Assembly: GCA_964404415.1 (NCBI GenBank)
Contig: CAYOKC010000119.1
Coordinates: 1 to 11,866 of the forward strand
Length of the DNA stretch: 11,866 bases
Reading direction: 5' to 3'
Origin: Leptolinea sp964404415
GTDB taxonomy: Bacteria > Chloroflexota > Anaerolineae > Anaerolineales > Anaerolineaceae
The notes beneath the pieces were generated by a model. That model was not told the origin of the DNA and did no database searches. It saw nothing but the letters and a program-made list of their open reading frames with translations. The position numbers and the translations under genes are program-made. Positions 1 to 6,038 of the stretch are shown here, one piece after another. The number at the start of each line of letters is the position of its first letter. Positions within the stretch are counted from its first letter, which is position 1.

Positions 1-765
1 TTCTGATACGTTTTGTTGAAATACTCCATATAAATGTGAATCACCGGCACGATCCAATTTCAAGGATGGACTGACGATGATCAGTCCTTGATGGGTTAAT
101 TCATGCCGTTCCAGATGGTGGCTAATATCTTCCAGTGTTCCCCTCACTACGATTTGATCCGGCCAACTGGCCCGATAGACCACGGCAATGGGTGTTTCCG
201 AAGCATACCCTGCTGCAAATAATTCATCCACCACCGAAATGATCATTCCTGTGCTCAGGAATATTGCCAGGCTGCATTGGTGTGCTGCCAGTGACCGTAA
301 TTTCTCACGTTCGGGCACAGGAGTTCGGCCGTCCACCCGGGTGAGGATCAGTGTCTGGGTGATCTCAGGCAGGGTGAATTCCAAACCGAGAGCCGCGGCA
401 GCCGCGAAAACTGAGCTGACTCCGGGGATGACTTCGTATGGAATTTTTTCCTGTTCCAACCGGCGCATTTGTTCATCTATAGCACCATATATCGATGGGT
501 CTCCCGTGTGCAGCCGGACTACTATTTTCCCCTGGCGGACGGCTTGTGCCATTAACGCAATTTGCGAATCCAGATTCATGCCGGCTGTATTATGACAGGC
601 TGCTCCTTCCGGAATATCCGCCAAAATGACCTCGGGTACTAGTGATCCCGCATAAAAAACTTCCCCGGCTTCGGAGAGTATCCGTTTGCCTTTCAGGGTG
701 ATCAACTCCGGGTCACCCGGCCCGGCACCAATGAAATACACTTTCGCGGTTGTCGGAACGGTCAT
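1..765 (-). CDS. cbiF: Cobalt-precorrin-4 C11-methyltransferase, C-terminus cut by window edge
   Basis: This is an SAM-dependent tetrapyrrole methylase that methylates C11 of (cobalt-)precorrin-4 in cytoplasmic corrin-ring synthesis. I translated the complement of 765-1: the frame is open for all 255 codons and shows the family motifs GAGPGDPE (residues 13-20), YAGSLV (38-43), LHTGDPSIYG (85-94), PGVSS (114-118) and TLPEITQTLILTR (131-143). The family is usually about 250-260 residues, so only the extreme C-terminus should lie outside the window. The start ATG at 765 overlaps the cbiK stop as ATGA (762-765), which implies translational coupling; AAAGGG lies a few bases upstream. The cbiF (anaerobic) name is preferred over cobM because cbiK, the early anaerobic cobaltochelatase, is directly upstream. 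That choice is inferred from context, since the two orthologues are hard to tell apart by motif. Confidence 0.93.
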   Translation of the reverse strand, partial: MTVPTTAKVYFIGAGPGDPELITLKGKRILSEAGEVFYAGSLVPEVILADIPEGAACHNTAGMNLDSQIALMAQAVRQGKIVVRLHTGDPSIYGAIDEQMRRLEQEKIPYEVIPGVSSVFAAAAALGLEFTLPEITQTLILTRVDGRTPVPEREKLRSLAAHQCSLAIFLSTGMIISVVDELFAAGYASETPIAVVYRASWPDQIVVRGTLEDISHHLERHELTHQGLIIVSPSLKLDRAGDSHLYGVFQQNVSE

Positions 766-1571
766 GAATGAGTCCCTTTCAAGATATCATCAAGGGGTGT
801 TGCCTGCATGGCATGGTTGATAAAACATTGACGGATACCCTTAAGTTCTCCCAGCCCCGTCATGAATACCTGAACAAAAATGCCCTCTCTGGTAAGAACT
901 GACTTCCAACTATCATCGTTTTCTCCGGCCATGTCATTTTGGGCGTGGTCACCGGCTACTAACATAAGGGGCATCAATGTGACGTGCCGGCAGCCGTTTG
1001 CCTTCAAGCGGGGGATAATCTCTGCCAGAGTCGGGGTTCCCTCAACAGTCGCGATGAAAACATTCCGAAATCCGTTTTCCCGAAATGTTGTTTCCAATTG
1101 CCCGTAAAGTCTGTTCGCTGAATGGCGGGTACCGTGACCCATGAGGAGCAACGTCTCATGTGAATTGACTTCAGCCAGACAGCGTGACATTACTCCAACG
1201 ACTTCCTTCAAATCCTGGTGACTGGCAAGAAGCGGCTTGCCAACGCGGATAGTATCAAACATGTTTGCGTGCGCCGCCAACCCTGTTAACATCATTTCAT
1301 ATTCAATTCCCGGGATGATATGCAGTGGTTGGGCAAGAACATCTACATATCCCTGATCTACCAATTTTTCCATCGCTTCATCCACTGAATCCACCAATTG
1401 ACCGTCTCGCGCAAACAAAATCTTCCGCACCCCATTAGATGTATAGGCACGATGAATGTCACGATCGGGGAAGGCGGAAGACAGGGCGTTTTCTGTTGCC
1501 GTTATGGCGCGTACACCGGTTTGGGTATAACTGGTACCAAAGCAGACAACCAGCAGGGCTTTTTTCGTCAT
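762..1571 (-). CDS. cbiK: Sirohydrochlorin cobaltochelatase (anaerobic B12 pathway)
   Basis: This enzyme inserts Co2+ into sirohydrochlorin (or its precursor factor II), the entry step of anaerobic cobalamin synthesis. The 269-residue product matches the usual length of about 264. It carries the metal and catalytic residues expected for CbiK: Glu90 in HIIPGIEYE, His146 in LLLMGHG and His209 in VAGDHAQND. The N-terminus KKALLVVCFGTSY is typical. The frame stays open 37 codons upstream to 1682, but that stretch lies inside cobO and is not CbiK-like, so I chose ATG at 1571, one base after the cobO stop. A purine-rich GGGAG lies rather far upstream, so coupling to cobO translation is likely. It makes the substrate that the downstream methylases such as CbiF process. 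It has no signal peptide and should be cytoplasmic. The identification is firm. Confidence 0.95.
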   Translation of the reverse strand: MTKKALLVVCFGTSYTQTGVRAITATENALSSAFPDRDIHRAYTSNGVRKILFARDGQLVDSVDEAMEKLVDQGYVDVLAQPLHIIPGIEYEMMLTGLAAHANMFDTIRVGKPLLASHQDLKEVVGVMSRCLAEVNSHETLLLMGHGTRHSANRLYGQLETTFRENGFRNVFIATVEGTPTLAEIIPRLKANGCRHVTLMPLMLVAGDHAQNDMAGENDDSWKSVLTREGIFVQVFMTGLGELKGIRQCFINHAMQATPLDDILKGTHS

Positions 1572-1572
1572 A

Positions 1573-2124
1573 TTAATAATCCACTCCCGGTTGTGCGGGT
1601 ATATTTCGTTCACGGTAAGGATGTTTGACTTCCCGCATCTCGGTGACCATATCCGCGTAGTCCACAAGTTCAGGCGAGGCATCGCGGCCGGTCAGGATAA
1701 GGTGCAGGTATTCGGGTTTGTTTTCTTTCAACCATTCAATGGCTACTGTAACATCCAACCAGCCATATTTAAAAAGGTAGGTGATCTCATCCAGAATGAT
1801 CACGTCATAATTGCCGCTGGTGATCTGCGCGCGGGCTTCTTCCCAGGCGAGTAAAGCGGCATCACGTGCTTCCGCTGAATTTATTCGATTGAAGACAAAA
1901 CCATCACCCATGGAGTGGAATGGAATATTCAGCTTATGCGCGGTCTGTGCTTCCCCGTATACCCGGTCAGGACTTTTAATAAACTGGAGAACGGATAAAC
2001 GCAAATCATGACCCGCAGCCCGCGACATGATTCCCATGGCAGCGGAAGTTTTACCTTTTCCATTGCCGGTAAATAACACTACCAGTCCATTTACCGGTGG
2101 GTTGGCGGACTCAGGCTCAGGCAT
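1573..2124 (-). CDS. cobO: Cob(I)alamin/corrinoid adenosyltransferase, CobA/BtuR type
   Basis: This enzyme transfers the 5'-deoxyadenosyl group of ATP to Co(I) corrinoids, giving the adenosylated form used for late B12 synthesis or salvage. The 183-residue protein has the CobA/CobO P-loop GNGKGKTS (residues 20-27), a Walker-B-like DVIILDEITY (107-116), LTGRDASPEL (145-154) and the usual C-terminal KHPY and AQPGVDY. Frame sequence upstream to 2250 lies within cbiO and is not conserved. The chosen ATG at 2124 has AGGAG nine bases before it, which decides the start. It overlaps the end of cbiO by 8 bases and is separated from cbiK by one base. It is placed in the cobalt and corrin operon under the same riboswitch. 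The short N-terminal tail before the P-loop is common in this family. Both btuR and cobA are used as names for it. Confidence 0.95.
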   Translation of the reverse strand: MPEPESANPPVNGLVVLFTGNGKGKTSAAMGIMSRAAGHDLRLSVLQFIKSPDRVYGEAQTAHKLNIPFHSMGDGFVFNRINSAEARDAALLAWEEARAQITSGNYDVIILDEITYLFKYGWLDVTVAIEWLKENKPEYLHLILTGRDASPELVDYADMVTEMREVKHPYRERNIPAQPGVDY

Positions 2125-2839
2125 GCAGCCACTCTCCTGCCGGGTTAAGTGGATCCGGTATGATACTGGATGGCAAACCCTCGCGTATGATCCTGCCCCT
2201 ATCCATCCAGAGGACTTTCTGCGGCCAATGCGCGGCCAGCGACCAATCATGGGTTGAGAGAATAACGGTATGTCCGCGTTCTACCCAATGATCCAGAATA
2301 TCCATGATCTGTTGGCGCATCCAGGGGTCAAGGCTGTTTGTGATTTCATCGGCAAAGAGAAATTGTGGGTCCATCGCCAGAATTCCTGCCAGTGCTACGC
2401 GAGTTTTTTCCCCGCCACTCAATGCGTGGGTGGGTCTATCAAGCAACTCTGATAGACCGCAAAAATCCGCTACTTCCTGTACCCTATCGCGGGCCTGGTT
2501 ATTGGTCAGACCCATATTAAGCGGGCCAAGGCTGATATCTTGCATTACACTGGCGCTGAATAGTTGATCTTCCGGATTTTGAAATACGATGCCAACCCGG
2601 TGGCGCAGTGTTCTCAATCCGTGACGGTCGTATTTTACAGGCAGCCCATCAAGTATCAGGCGCCCACTCACTGGTTTTATTATTCCGTTGGCGACCAGCG
2701 TCAGAGTTGATTTACCACCACCGTTACGGCCGACAAGTGCCACCTTCTCACCGGGGGTAAATTCCAATGAAACTCCATTCAACGCGGCAGTATCAAGCCC
2801 GGGATAGGAATAAACAATACTCTCAAACCTTAAATTCAT
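2117..2839 (-). CDS. cbiO: ECF cobalt transporter ATPase subunit CbiO
   Basis: This is the energising ATPase of the group I ECF transporter CbiMNQO, acting on the cytoplasmic face. In its 240 residues all ABC motifs are visible: Walker A GRNGGGKS (37-44), Q-loop VFQNPEDQLF (85-94) with the NPEDQ form typical of ECF ATPases, signature LSGGE (140-144), Walker B LFADE (161-165) and H-loop STHD (195-198). The sequence after Walker B is DEIT rather than the usual DEPT, a mild oddity that need not abolish activity. It is a little shorter than many CbiO proteins (about 270), mostly at the C-terminus. The start ATG at 2839 is preceded by GGAAGTGAG. It lies 38 bases after the end of the broken cbiQ, its expected membrane partner, so the ATPase may lack its docking subunit. 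Confidence 0.94.
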   Translation of the reverse strand: MNLRFESIVYSYPGLDTAALNGVSLEFTPGEKVALVGRNGGGKSTLTLVANGIIKPVSGRLILDGLPVKYDRHGLRTLRHRVGIVFQNPEDQLFSASVMQDISLGPLNMGLTNNQARDRVQEVADFCGLSELLDRPTHALSGGEKTRVALAGILAMDPQFLFADEITNSLDPWMRQQIMDILDHWVERGHTVILSTHDWSLAAHWPQKVLWMDRGRIIREGLPSSIIPDPLNPAGEWLHA

Positions 2840-2877
2840 TGCTCACTTCCAGTAATCCATCAGAATATTTATTGTTA

Positions 2878-3568
2878 TTAGTGAGATGTATGCCATGGGG
2901 ATTGAATCGTTTCGTAGTCTTGTGGTAGAACACGAAAGGAACCTTCCCAAAGCCGGCCCTCAAGAGAGGTTTCCAGCTTTTGGCTTTTGCGAAACGCTTC
3001 TATAAACAGATTCGCGGCTATATCACCTACGCTTTGCATGCTTTGCCGCCATCCGTTGAAACCCAGGCGGACTTCTTGAGCCATTACCATTCGCTCCAGA
3101 CAATCGAGGAGGGTGAATACAAACCGGTATATCAACGTCATCAGGTCAATTATTAATTCCGGGACGCGTATTCGGCGGAATAATTCGATCATATCTACCA
3201 GGGGGGTGGTCAACGCCAGGAAATTCATGGCTGAGGCGCAACTGAGAGACCGAATGAATAACCGAAAAGCCATCATCAGTGATTGAGGCTGCTTCTCCGG
3301 TGGGAACTGTATTGATACTGACTGCCACACCCAATACACCAAAGAGTAAAAAGCTCCCTTCCGCTATTAAAATCCGAAATACTACTCTTGAAGGCAGCTT
3401 TGCCCAGAAGACTGAAAGAAGGATGACAACACTTAAGAGTATGGTGCTTATGAGGGGAAGATCAATGACCAGGCAAAGAATCAAAACCAGCAGACTGAAC
3501 CCGGCTTTAATTGCCGGGTCCAGCTTACGAATGGCATTGCTGTAGGCGAATTGATCGATGATCCGCAT
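2878..3568 (-). pseudogene. cbiQ: ECF cobalt transporter transmembrane subunit CbiQ, frameshifted
   Basis: The gene is CbiQ-like in two different frames. Residues 1-100 (3568 to 3269) give a normal N-terminus with RKLDPAIKAGFSLLV, several hydrophobic spans and a loop ending ITDDG. After that the frame is nonsense, with a stop at 3146. The C-terminal half resumes one base over, from about 3279 to 2878: LMMAFRLFIRSL, NFLALTTPLVDMI, RVPELIIDLMTLIYRF, and the coupling-helix regions AQEVRLGFNGW and LETSLEGRLWEG. Together they would make about 233 residues, which is normal for CbiQ. The second coupling motif reads GRL where Ala-Arg-Gly is usual, so the Arg is kept. The start ATG at 3568 is one base after the cbiN stop. 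As written the gene cannot make a full CbiQ, unless the shift is a sequencing error or is bypassed. Without it CbiO has no partner in this operon. Confidence 0.9.
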
Positions 3569-3569
3569 T

Positions 3570-3848
3570 TCAGGATTTTTGGGTACTTTTCTGGCCCTTT
3601 TTTAGGCCGAAGTAATAGGCGATAAATCCGGTACCCAGAGCTGCCTGCAAGGCAAAAAGGAGACTCTCAATTTCGCCACTGGGTGGTTCCCAGATGGGAC
3701 TGACCCATGGTGTGTAATCGGGTTGAATTTCAGTGATGGCTGCTTCGGCTTGTCCATCAGCTCCGCCAAATTCGGCTCCATTAGCCATTATCATTGGAAC
3801 TATGGCCAAAACAATTACGAGGAGGATCAATATCCATGATTTTTTCAT
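3570..3848 (-). CDS. cbiN: ECF cobalt transporter auxiliary subunit CbiN
   Basis: CbiN is a small membrane protein that works with CbiM in cobalt capture. The 92-residue product has an N-terminal span (about residues 5-24), the hallmark outside segment EFGGADGQAEAAI right after it, a Pro/Trp-rich loop, and a second span (SLLFALQAALGTGFIAYYFG) with a basic tail. The frame continues to 3866, which would add MWKERK and overlap cbiM. I prefer ATG at 3848, one base after the cbiM stop, because GGAAAGAG is suitably placed upstream and KKSWILILLV is a normal CbiN start. In Rhodobacter capsulatus a CbiMN pair alone is known to give basal cobalt uptake, which matters here because cbiQ is broken. Confidence 0.93.
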   Translation of the reverse strand: MKKSWILILLVIVLAIVPMIMANGAEFGGADGQAEAAITEIQPDYTPWVSPIWEPPSGEIESLLFALQAALGTGFIAYYFGLKKGQKSTQKS

Positions 3849-3849
3849 C

Positions 3850-4608
3850 TTACGCTCTTTCCACACCCAGTGACTTCAATTCAGTTGAGGCGCTCTTTTG
3901 CAGCGCGTTAAAGATCAATACAGTGAGGATTCCTTCGCTTATGGCCAGCGGAATCTGGGTAATGGCAAATATGCCGGCAAATTTCAAAAAAGATCCCACG
4001 AACCCGCTTACCGGATCAGGATAGGCCAGGGCCAGTTGAACGGACGTTGTAACGTAGGTCAACAGGTCGGCTAATGCCGCTGCAAAGAACACCACCCAGC
4101 TATCAGAGAGTTTCCCTTTTAATCCCTTCCAAATTAACCAGGCGATCAAGGGTCCAACAATGGCCATGCTGACGGTATTAGCGCCGAGGGTAGTCAACCC
4201 GCCATGGGCCAGCAGGAGTGCCTGGAAAAGTAAGACTATGCTGCCCAAAATGGACATTGGAAAGGGGCCGAATAGAATGGCACCCAGACCTGTTCCGGTT
4301 GGATGACTGCACGACCCGGTAACACTGGGGATTTTCAATGCACTTAGCACAAAGGTGTACGCGCCGGCCAACCCCAGTAGAAGACGGCTTTCGGGTTTTT
4401 CACTGACGATCTTTTTAATCTGAAGAAAACCAATTACCCAGAAGGGGATGGCGATGGCGAACCAGAAGATGGCCCATCCAACAGGCAGAAATCCTTCCAT
4501 AATATGCATATGGAGAGGGTTTGCCAGCACGGGGTTGATACCGAAGCCCAGAAGCATGGCTAACAACAACAGAAACGATCTTTTGATACTATCTTTCGTT
4601 ACCTTCAT
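3850..4608 (-). CDS. cbiM: ECF cobalt transporter substrate-binding membrane subunit CbiM
   Basis: CbiM is the substrate-capture membrane subunit for Co2+. The 252-residue product has a basic N-terminus and hydrophobic signal-like segment (residues 11-29), then HMHIMEGFLP (33-42), the conserved N-terminal metal-binding region. SALKIPSVTGSCSHPTGTGLG (89 onward) follows, with His102 in the second ligand loop, and then five to six further hydrophobic spans. The start ATG at 4608 has a perfect AGGAGG six bases upstream. It is the first gene of the operon and is preceded by the cobalamin riboswitch and terminator. In family members with a cleaved signal, the MHI motif is usually exposed at the mature N-terminus. 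Here NPLH lies between the best cleavage point (VLA) and MHI, so an extra His33 precedes the site. NikM (nickel) is the closest alternative, but the B12 operon context argues for cobalt. Confidence 0.95.
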   Translation of the reverse strand: MKVTKDSIKRSFLLLLAMLLGFGINPVLANPLHMHIMEGFLPVGWAIFWFAIAIPFWVIGFLQIKKIVSEKPESRLLLGLAGAYTFVLSALKIPSVTGSCSHPTGTGLGAILFGPFPMSILGSIVLLFQALLLAHGGLTTLGANTVSMAIVGPLIAWLIWKGLKGKLSDSWVVFFAAALADLLTYVTTSVQLALAYPDPVSGFVGSFLKFAGIFAITQIPLAISEGILTVLIFNALQKSASTELKSLGVERA

Positions 4609-4664
4609 TCTTTGCCTCCTGTGAAAAATTGTGGTTTCTCTGGCAAAGGGGTGATTTGCAGGTT

Positions 4665-4699
4665 AAACAAAAAGGCTCAATCCTTGAGAGATTGAGCCT
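4665..4699 (-). terminator. Intrinsic terminator of the riboswitch expression platform
   Basis: On the minus strand AGGCTCAATC (4699-4690) pairs perfectly with GATTGAGCCT (4682-4673) around a 7-base loop and is followed by TTTTTGTTT. It lies between the riboswitch aptamer and the cbiM ribosome-binding site, as expected for B12-dependent transcription attenuation. AGGCT of its first arm (4699-4695) can also pair with AGCCT at 4769-4765, at the 3' edge of the aptamer. A competing antiterminator of that kind is possible but only 5 bp long; this is my inference. Confidence 0.9.
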
Positions 4700-4751
4700 G
4701 AAGTAACTTTGGAAACCATCCATTGCGCCCTCTTGCTCGAGAAGGATAAAC

Positions 4752-4881
4752 ATTGAATACTACAAGGCTGGTATCCTGACTTCTGGAAATATCCAGTTAC
4801 AGTTGCGGCACAGTGTTGGACTTACACCAACTTTCACCATTTAAGCCCTGACATCCGGGCATCGGGTCACCTTGATTCAAT
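4752..4881 (-). promoter_or_regulatory. Cobalamin (B12) riboswitch aptamer
   Basis: The minus strand contains the hallmark conserved stretches in order: GGTGACC, a GCCC...GGGC stem, AAATGGTGAAAG, GGTGTAAGTCC, CCGCAACTGTAA, a CTGGA-TATT-TCCAG hairpin, and AAGTCAGGATACC. The closing P1 helix can be drawn exactly: ATTGAAT CAAGG (4881-4870) with CCTTG (4767-4763) and ATTCAAT (4758-4752), with TAGT bulged out. The canonical GCCACTG box is replaced by the short hairpin, so this is a compact variant. It lies in the leader of the cobalt/cobalamin operon, with a terminator 52 bases downstream, so cobalamin binding should reduce expression of cbiM through cbiF. Confidence 0.96.
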
Positions 4882-4894
4882 TGGTAAGGTTCTG

Positions 4895-4917
4895 ATAGCC
4901 TGTATTATACAGGCTAT
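4895..4917. repeat. Perfect 23-bp palindrome centred on the -10 box
   Basis: Arms ATAGCCTGTAT and ATACAGGCTAT flank a single central base with no mismatch. The palindrome spans the TATAAT of the cbi promoter and ends 13 bases before the riboswitch P1 helix. Its position fits a repressor operator. It has no long U-tract in either direction, so it is a poor terminator. No other copy is seen in the window. Confidence 0.8.
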
Positions 4918-4932
4918 TTTGAGGGTTAAACG
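4904..4932 (-). promoter_or_regulatory. Probable promoter of the cbi operon
   Basis: A perfect TATAAT lies on the minus strand at 4909-4904, just upstream of the riboswitch, so transcription would begin near 4897 and give a leader of roughly 290 bases. The -35 region at normal spacing (CGTTTA, 4932-4927) matches TTGACA poorly, so the promoter may depend on an activator or on the -10 alone. The -10 lies within the 23-bp palindrome at 4895-4917. Confidence 0.6.
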
Positions 4933-5027
4933 GTTAATCTATGAGGAAAATTTTTTCATGGTTTCTCTTGTCGAATAATGCGTGACTTCTAATATTGAAA
5001 AAATCTATTGTTTAAATAATTACTTAA

Positions 5028-5480
5028 CTAAATATGACAAAAAACCACCAAAACTGGTGGTTGTCTTGATACGTTGCTTGGAGCTAAGTCAACCTGGACG
5101 GGAGTAATAAGATCATCCAGGATTTGGGCAACGTCATCATAAAGTTCTGGAAACAAGTGCCCATAAGTGTCGAGAGTTACACTGACTTTTGAATGACCTA
5201 AACGTTTGGCCACAACCATCGGCGCAATTCCATGATTGAGCATAATAGATGCTGCTGAATGCTTGAGATCATGGAATCGAATTTCAGGCAGACTGGCTTC
5301 CTGTATTATCCTTTTGAAGGAATGATACAGGTTACTCTGATTCATCGGAGTGCCAGTGATCGATGGGAAAATCAGATCGTGATCAACCTATTTTTCCCTT
5401 CGTGGATGGTTGCGTTCTTCATCCTGTAATGTCATATGTTCGCGAATTTTTTTAACAGTTTGGTCTCCAAGTGTGATTCT
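5028..5480 (-). pseudogene. Tyrosine recombinase (phage-type integrase) C-terminal remnant
   Basis: The open part (5345-5028, 105 residues) is the C-terminal catalytic domain of a tyrosine recombinase. It shows RFHDLKHSAAS (residues 23-33), VVAKRLGHSKVSVTLDTYGHLFP with His51 and nucleophile Tyr61, and a typical ELYDDVAQILDDL tail. The second catalytic Arg of the HxxR motif is Lys28 here. The same frame continues upstream through VDHDLIFPSITGTP to an in-frame TAG (5390-5388) at a place where relatives commonly have Trp. Beyond it runs ITLGDQTVKKIREH and then LQDEERN, which is also integrase-like, to about 5480. No N-terminal SAM-like domain or first catalytic Arg region could be found farther upstream. 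Nonsense mutation, lost catalytic residue and missing N-terminus make it a dead remnant of a mobile element. No tRNA or clear att repeat is visible beside it. Confidence 0.85.
5039..5062 (-). terminator. Intrinsic terminator inside the 3' end of the integrase remnant
   Basis: On the minus strand AACCACCA and TGGTGGTT form a perfect 8-bp stem with a GTTT loop, followed by a T run. It falls within the last codons of the open integrase frame (residues RQPPVLVVF), which suggests that the original stop codon lay a little upstream and was lost, or that the gene naturally ended in its terminator. Confidence 0.7.
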
Positions 5481-5616
5481 TGTCCATAAGCACAATATCC
5501 GATTTCCCACTCTGTTTTGTGTGATTATTTGGCATGGTTAATTATTTACCAGGGCGGACGAATTGTAGCTGTGGGATGAAGGCGAAACTGTGTTTCATGA
5601 AAAGATATCAGAAAAG

Positions 5617-5728
5617 CCGGATCAAATTTGTTTTCGTATTGGTTTACAAAAATGCCCTTCTTTATCAAAAAGTATGAACTCGTCATGAAAAAGTACATGA
5701 GGATTTTGTTTCCCATCCGGATCAAATT
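5617..5728. repeat. 12-bp direct repeat, two copies 100 bp apart
   Basis: CCGGATCAAATT occurs at 5617-5628 and 5717-5728. Each copy is accompanied by a nearby TCATGAAAA (5595 and 5683 region), so the two 100-bp blocks look like diverged copies of one unit. On the plus strand each encodes a PDQI-like tetrapeptide, in different frames, so a broken repeat-containing gene is possible. Confidence 0.55.
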
Positions 5729-5755
5729 GACTGTTTGCTATTGTTAATCGGATGA

Positions 5756-5896
5756 AAATTAGACATAAAGCGATACACTGATGCGCTTCAAATCATCAAG
5801 AATGGTCTGGCTTGCAATCCTGGAAATCAGGATAATTTATATTTAAAGGAAAAAAATATTATGAAAATTTTAGAATTTAAACAACAAAAGCGCTAA
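5756..5896 (+). pseudogene. Possible TPR-protein C-terminal remnant
   Basis: The plus frame after the TGA at 5753-5755 reads KLDIKRYTDALQIIKNGL, then ACNPGNQDNLYLKE, and ends at TAA 5894-5896. The pattern Y..AL.I...GL..NP.N..NL fits the second helix of a tetratricopeptide repeat and the start of a following helix. No start codon or upstream TPR units are found in the same frame, so this would be only the tail of a lost gene. Chance similarity is possible because the fragment is short. Confidence 0.35.
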
Positions 5897-5916
5897 TGAA
5901 AAGCATCACACAAGTC

Positions 5917-5945
5917 ATATCCCATCATGGTAAAAATATCCCATC
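5917..5945. repeat. 10-bp direct repeat about 95 bp upstream of the regulator gene
   Basis: ATATCCCATC occurs at 5917-5926 and 5936-5945, a 19-bp repeat-to-repeat spacing close to two DNA turns. It is upstream of the NarL-type regulator gene and could be a regulator binding site. This rests on the sequence pattern alone. Confidence 0.4.
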
Positions 5946-6038
5946 TTCATTTAGCACAATTTATCGGTATTCCTGACGTGGTTTTTGTTATAAACTAATT
6001 ATCAGAGCTTGGTTCGAACTTCATAATTGGAAAGTCGA

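Larger units (their letters stand above)
5481..6038. other. AT-rich intergenic region with decayed coding fragments
   Basis: There is no intact gene here. Short coding-like stretches appear on both strands: a 46-codon minus-strand frame at 5686-5546, and plus-strand pieces around 5577-5690 and 5680-5755 that contain the similar segments HEKISEKPDQI and HEDFVSHPDQI in different frames. I cannot assign these. A 6-bp hairpin (ATCCTG/CAGGAT, 5817-5833) and the short direct repeats listed separately are present. The promoter for the two-component genes at 6039 should lie in the right end, where TATAAA (5989-5994) is the only decent -10 candidate and lacks a good -35. Confidence 0.6.

Noticed and set aside
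188..595. A plus-strand open frame of 135 codons across the left edge
   Set aside because: It is antisense to cbiF, whose minus-strand translation carries all the methylase motifs; the plus-frame protein has no recognisable character.
3146..3342. Programmed +1 frameshifting in cbiQ
   Set aside because: There is no slippery run or stop codon at the shift point, and the missing residues are explained better by loss of one 11-base repeat copy.
4895..4917. Palindrome as a transcription terminator for the integrase remnant side
   Set aside because: There is no adequate U-tract on either strand, and it lies exactly on the promoter -10; the integrase has its own hairpin at 5039-5062.
5461..5535. 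Minus-strand frame reading EWEIGYCAYGQESHLET as a separate small gene
   Set aside because: It overlaps the integrase-like ITLGDQTVKKIREH segment in another frame, ends at a stop soon after, and has no start codon or ribosome-binding site.
5861..5975. Two tiny overlapping frames (11 and 26 codons, TAATG junction) as a leader peptide before the regulator gene
   Set aside because: The first is in frame with the longer TPR-like tail starting at 5756 and is better explained as its end; the second has no support beyond a start codon.
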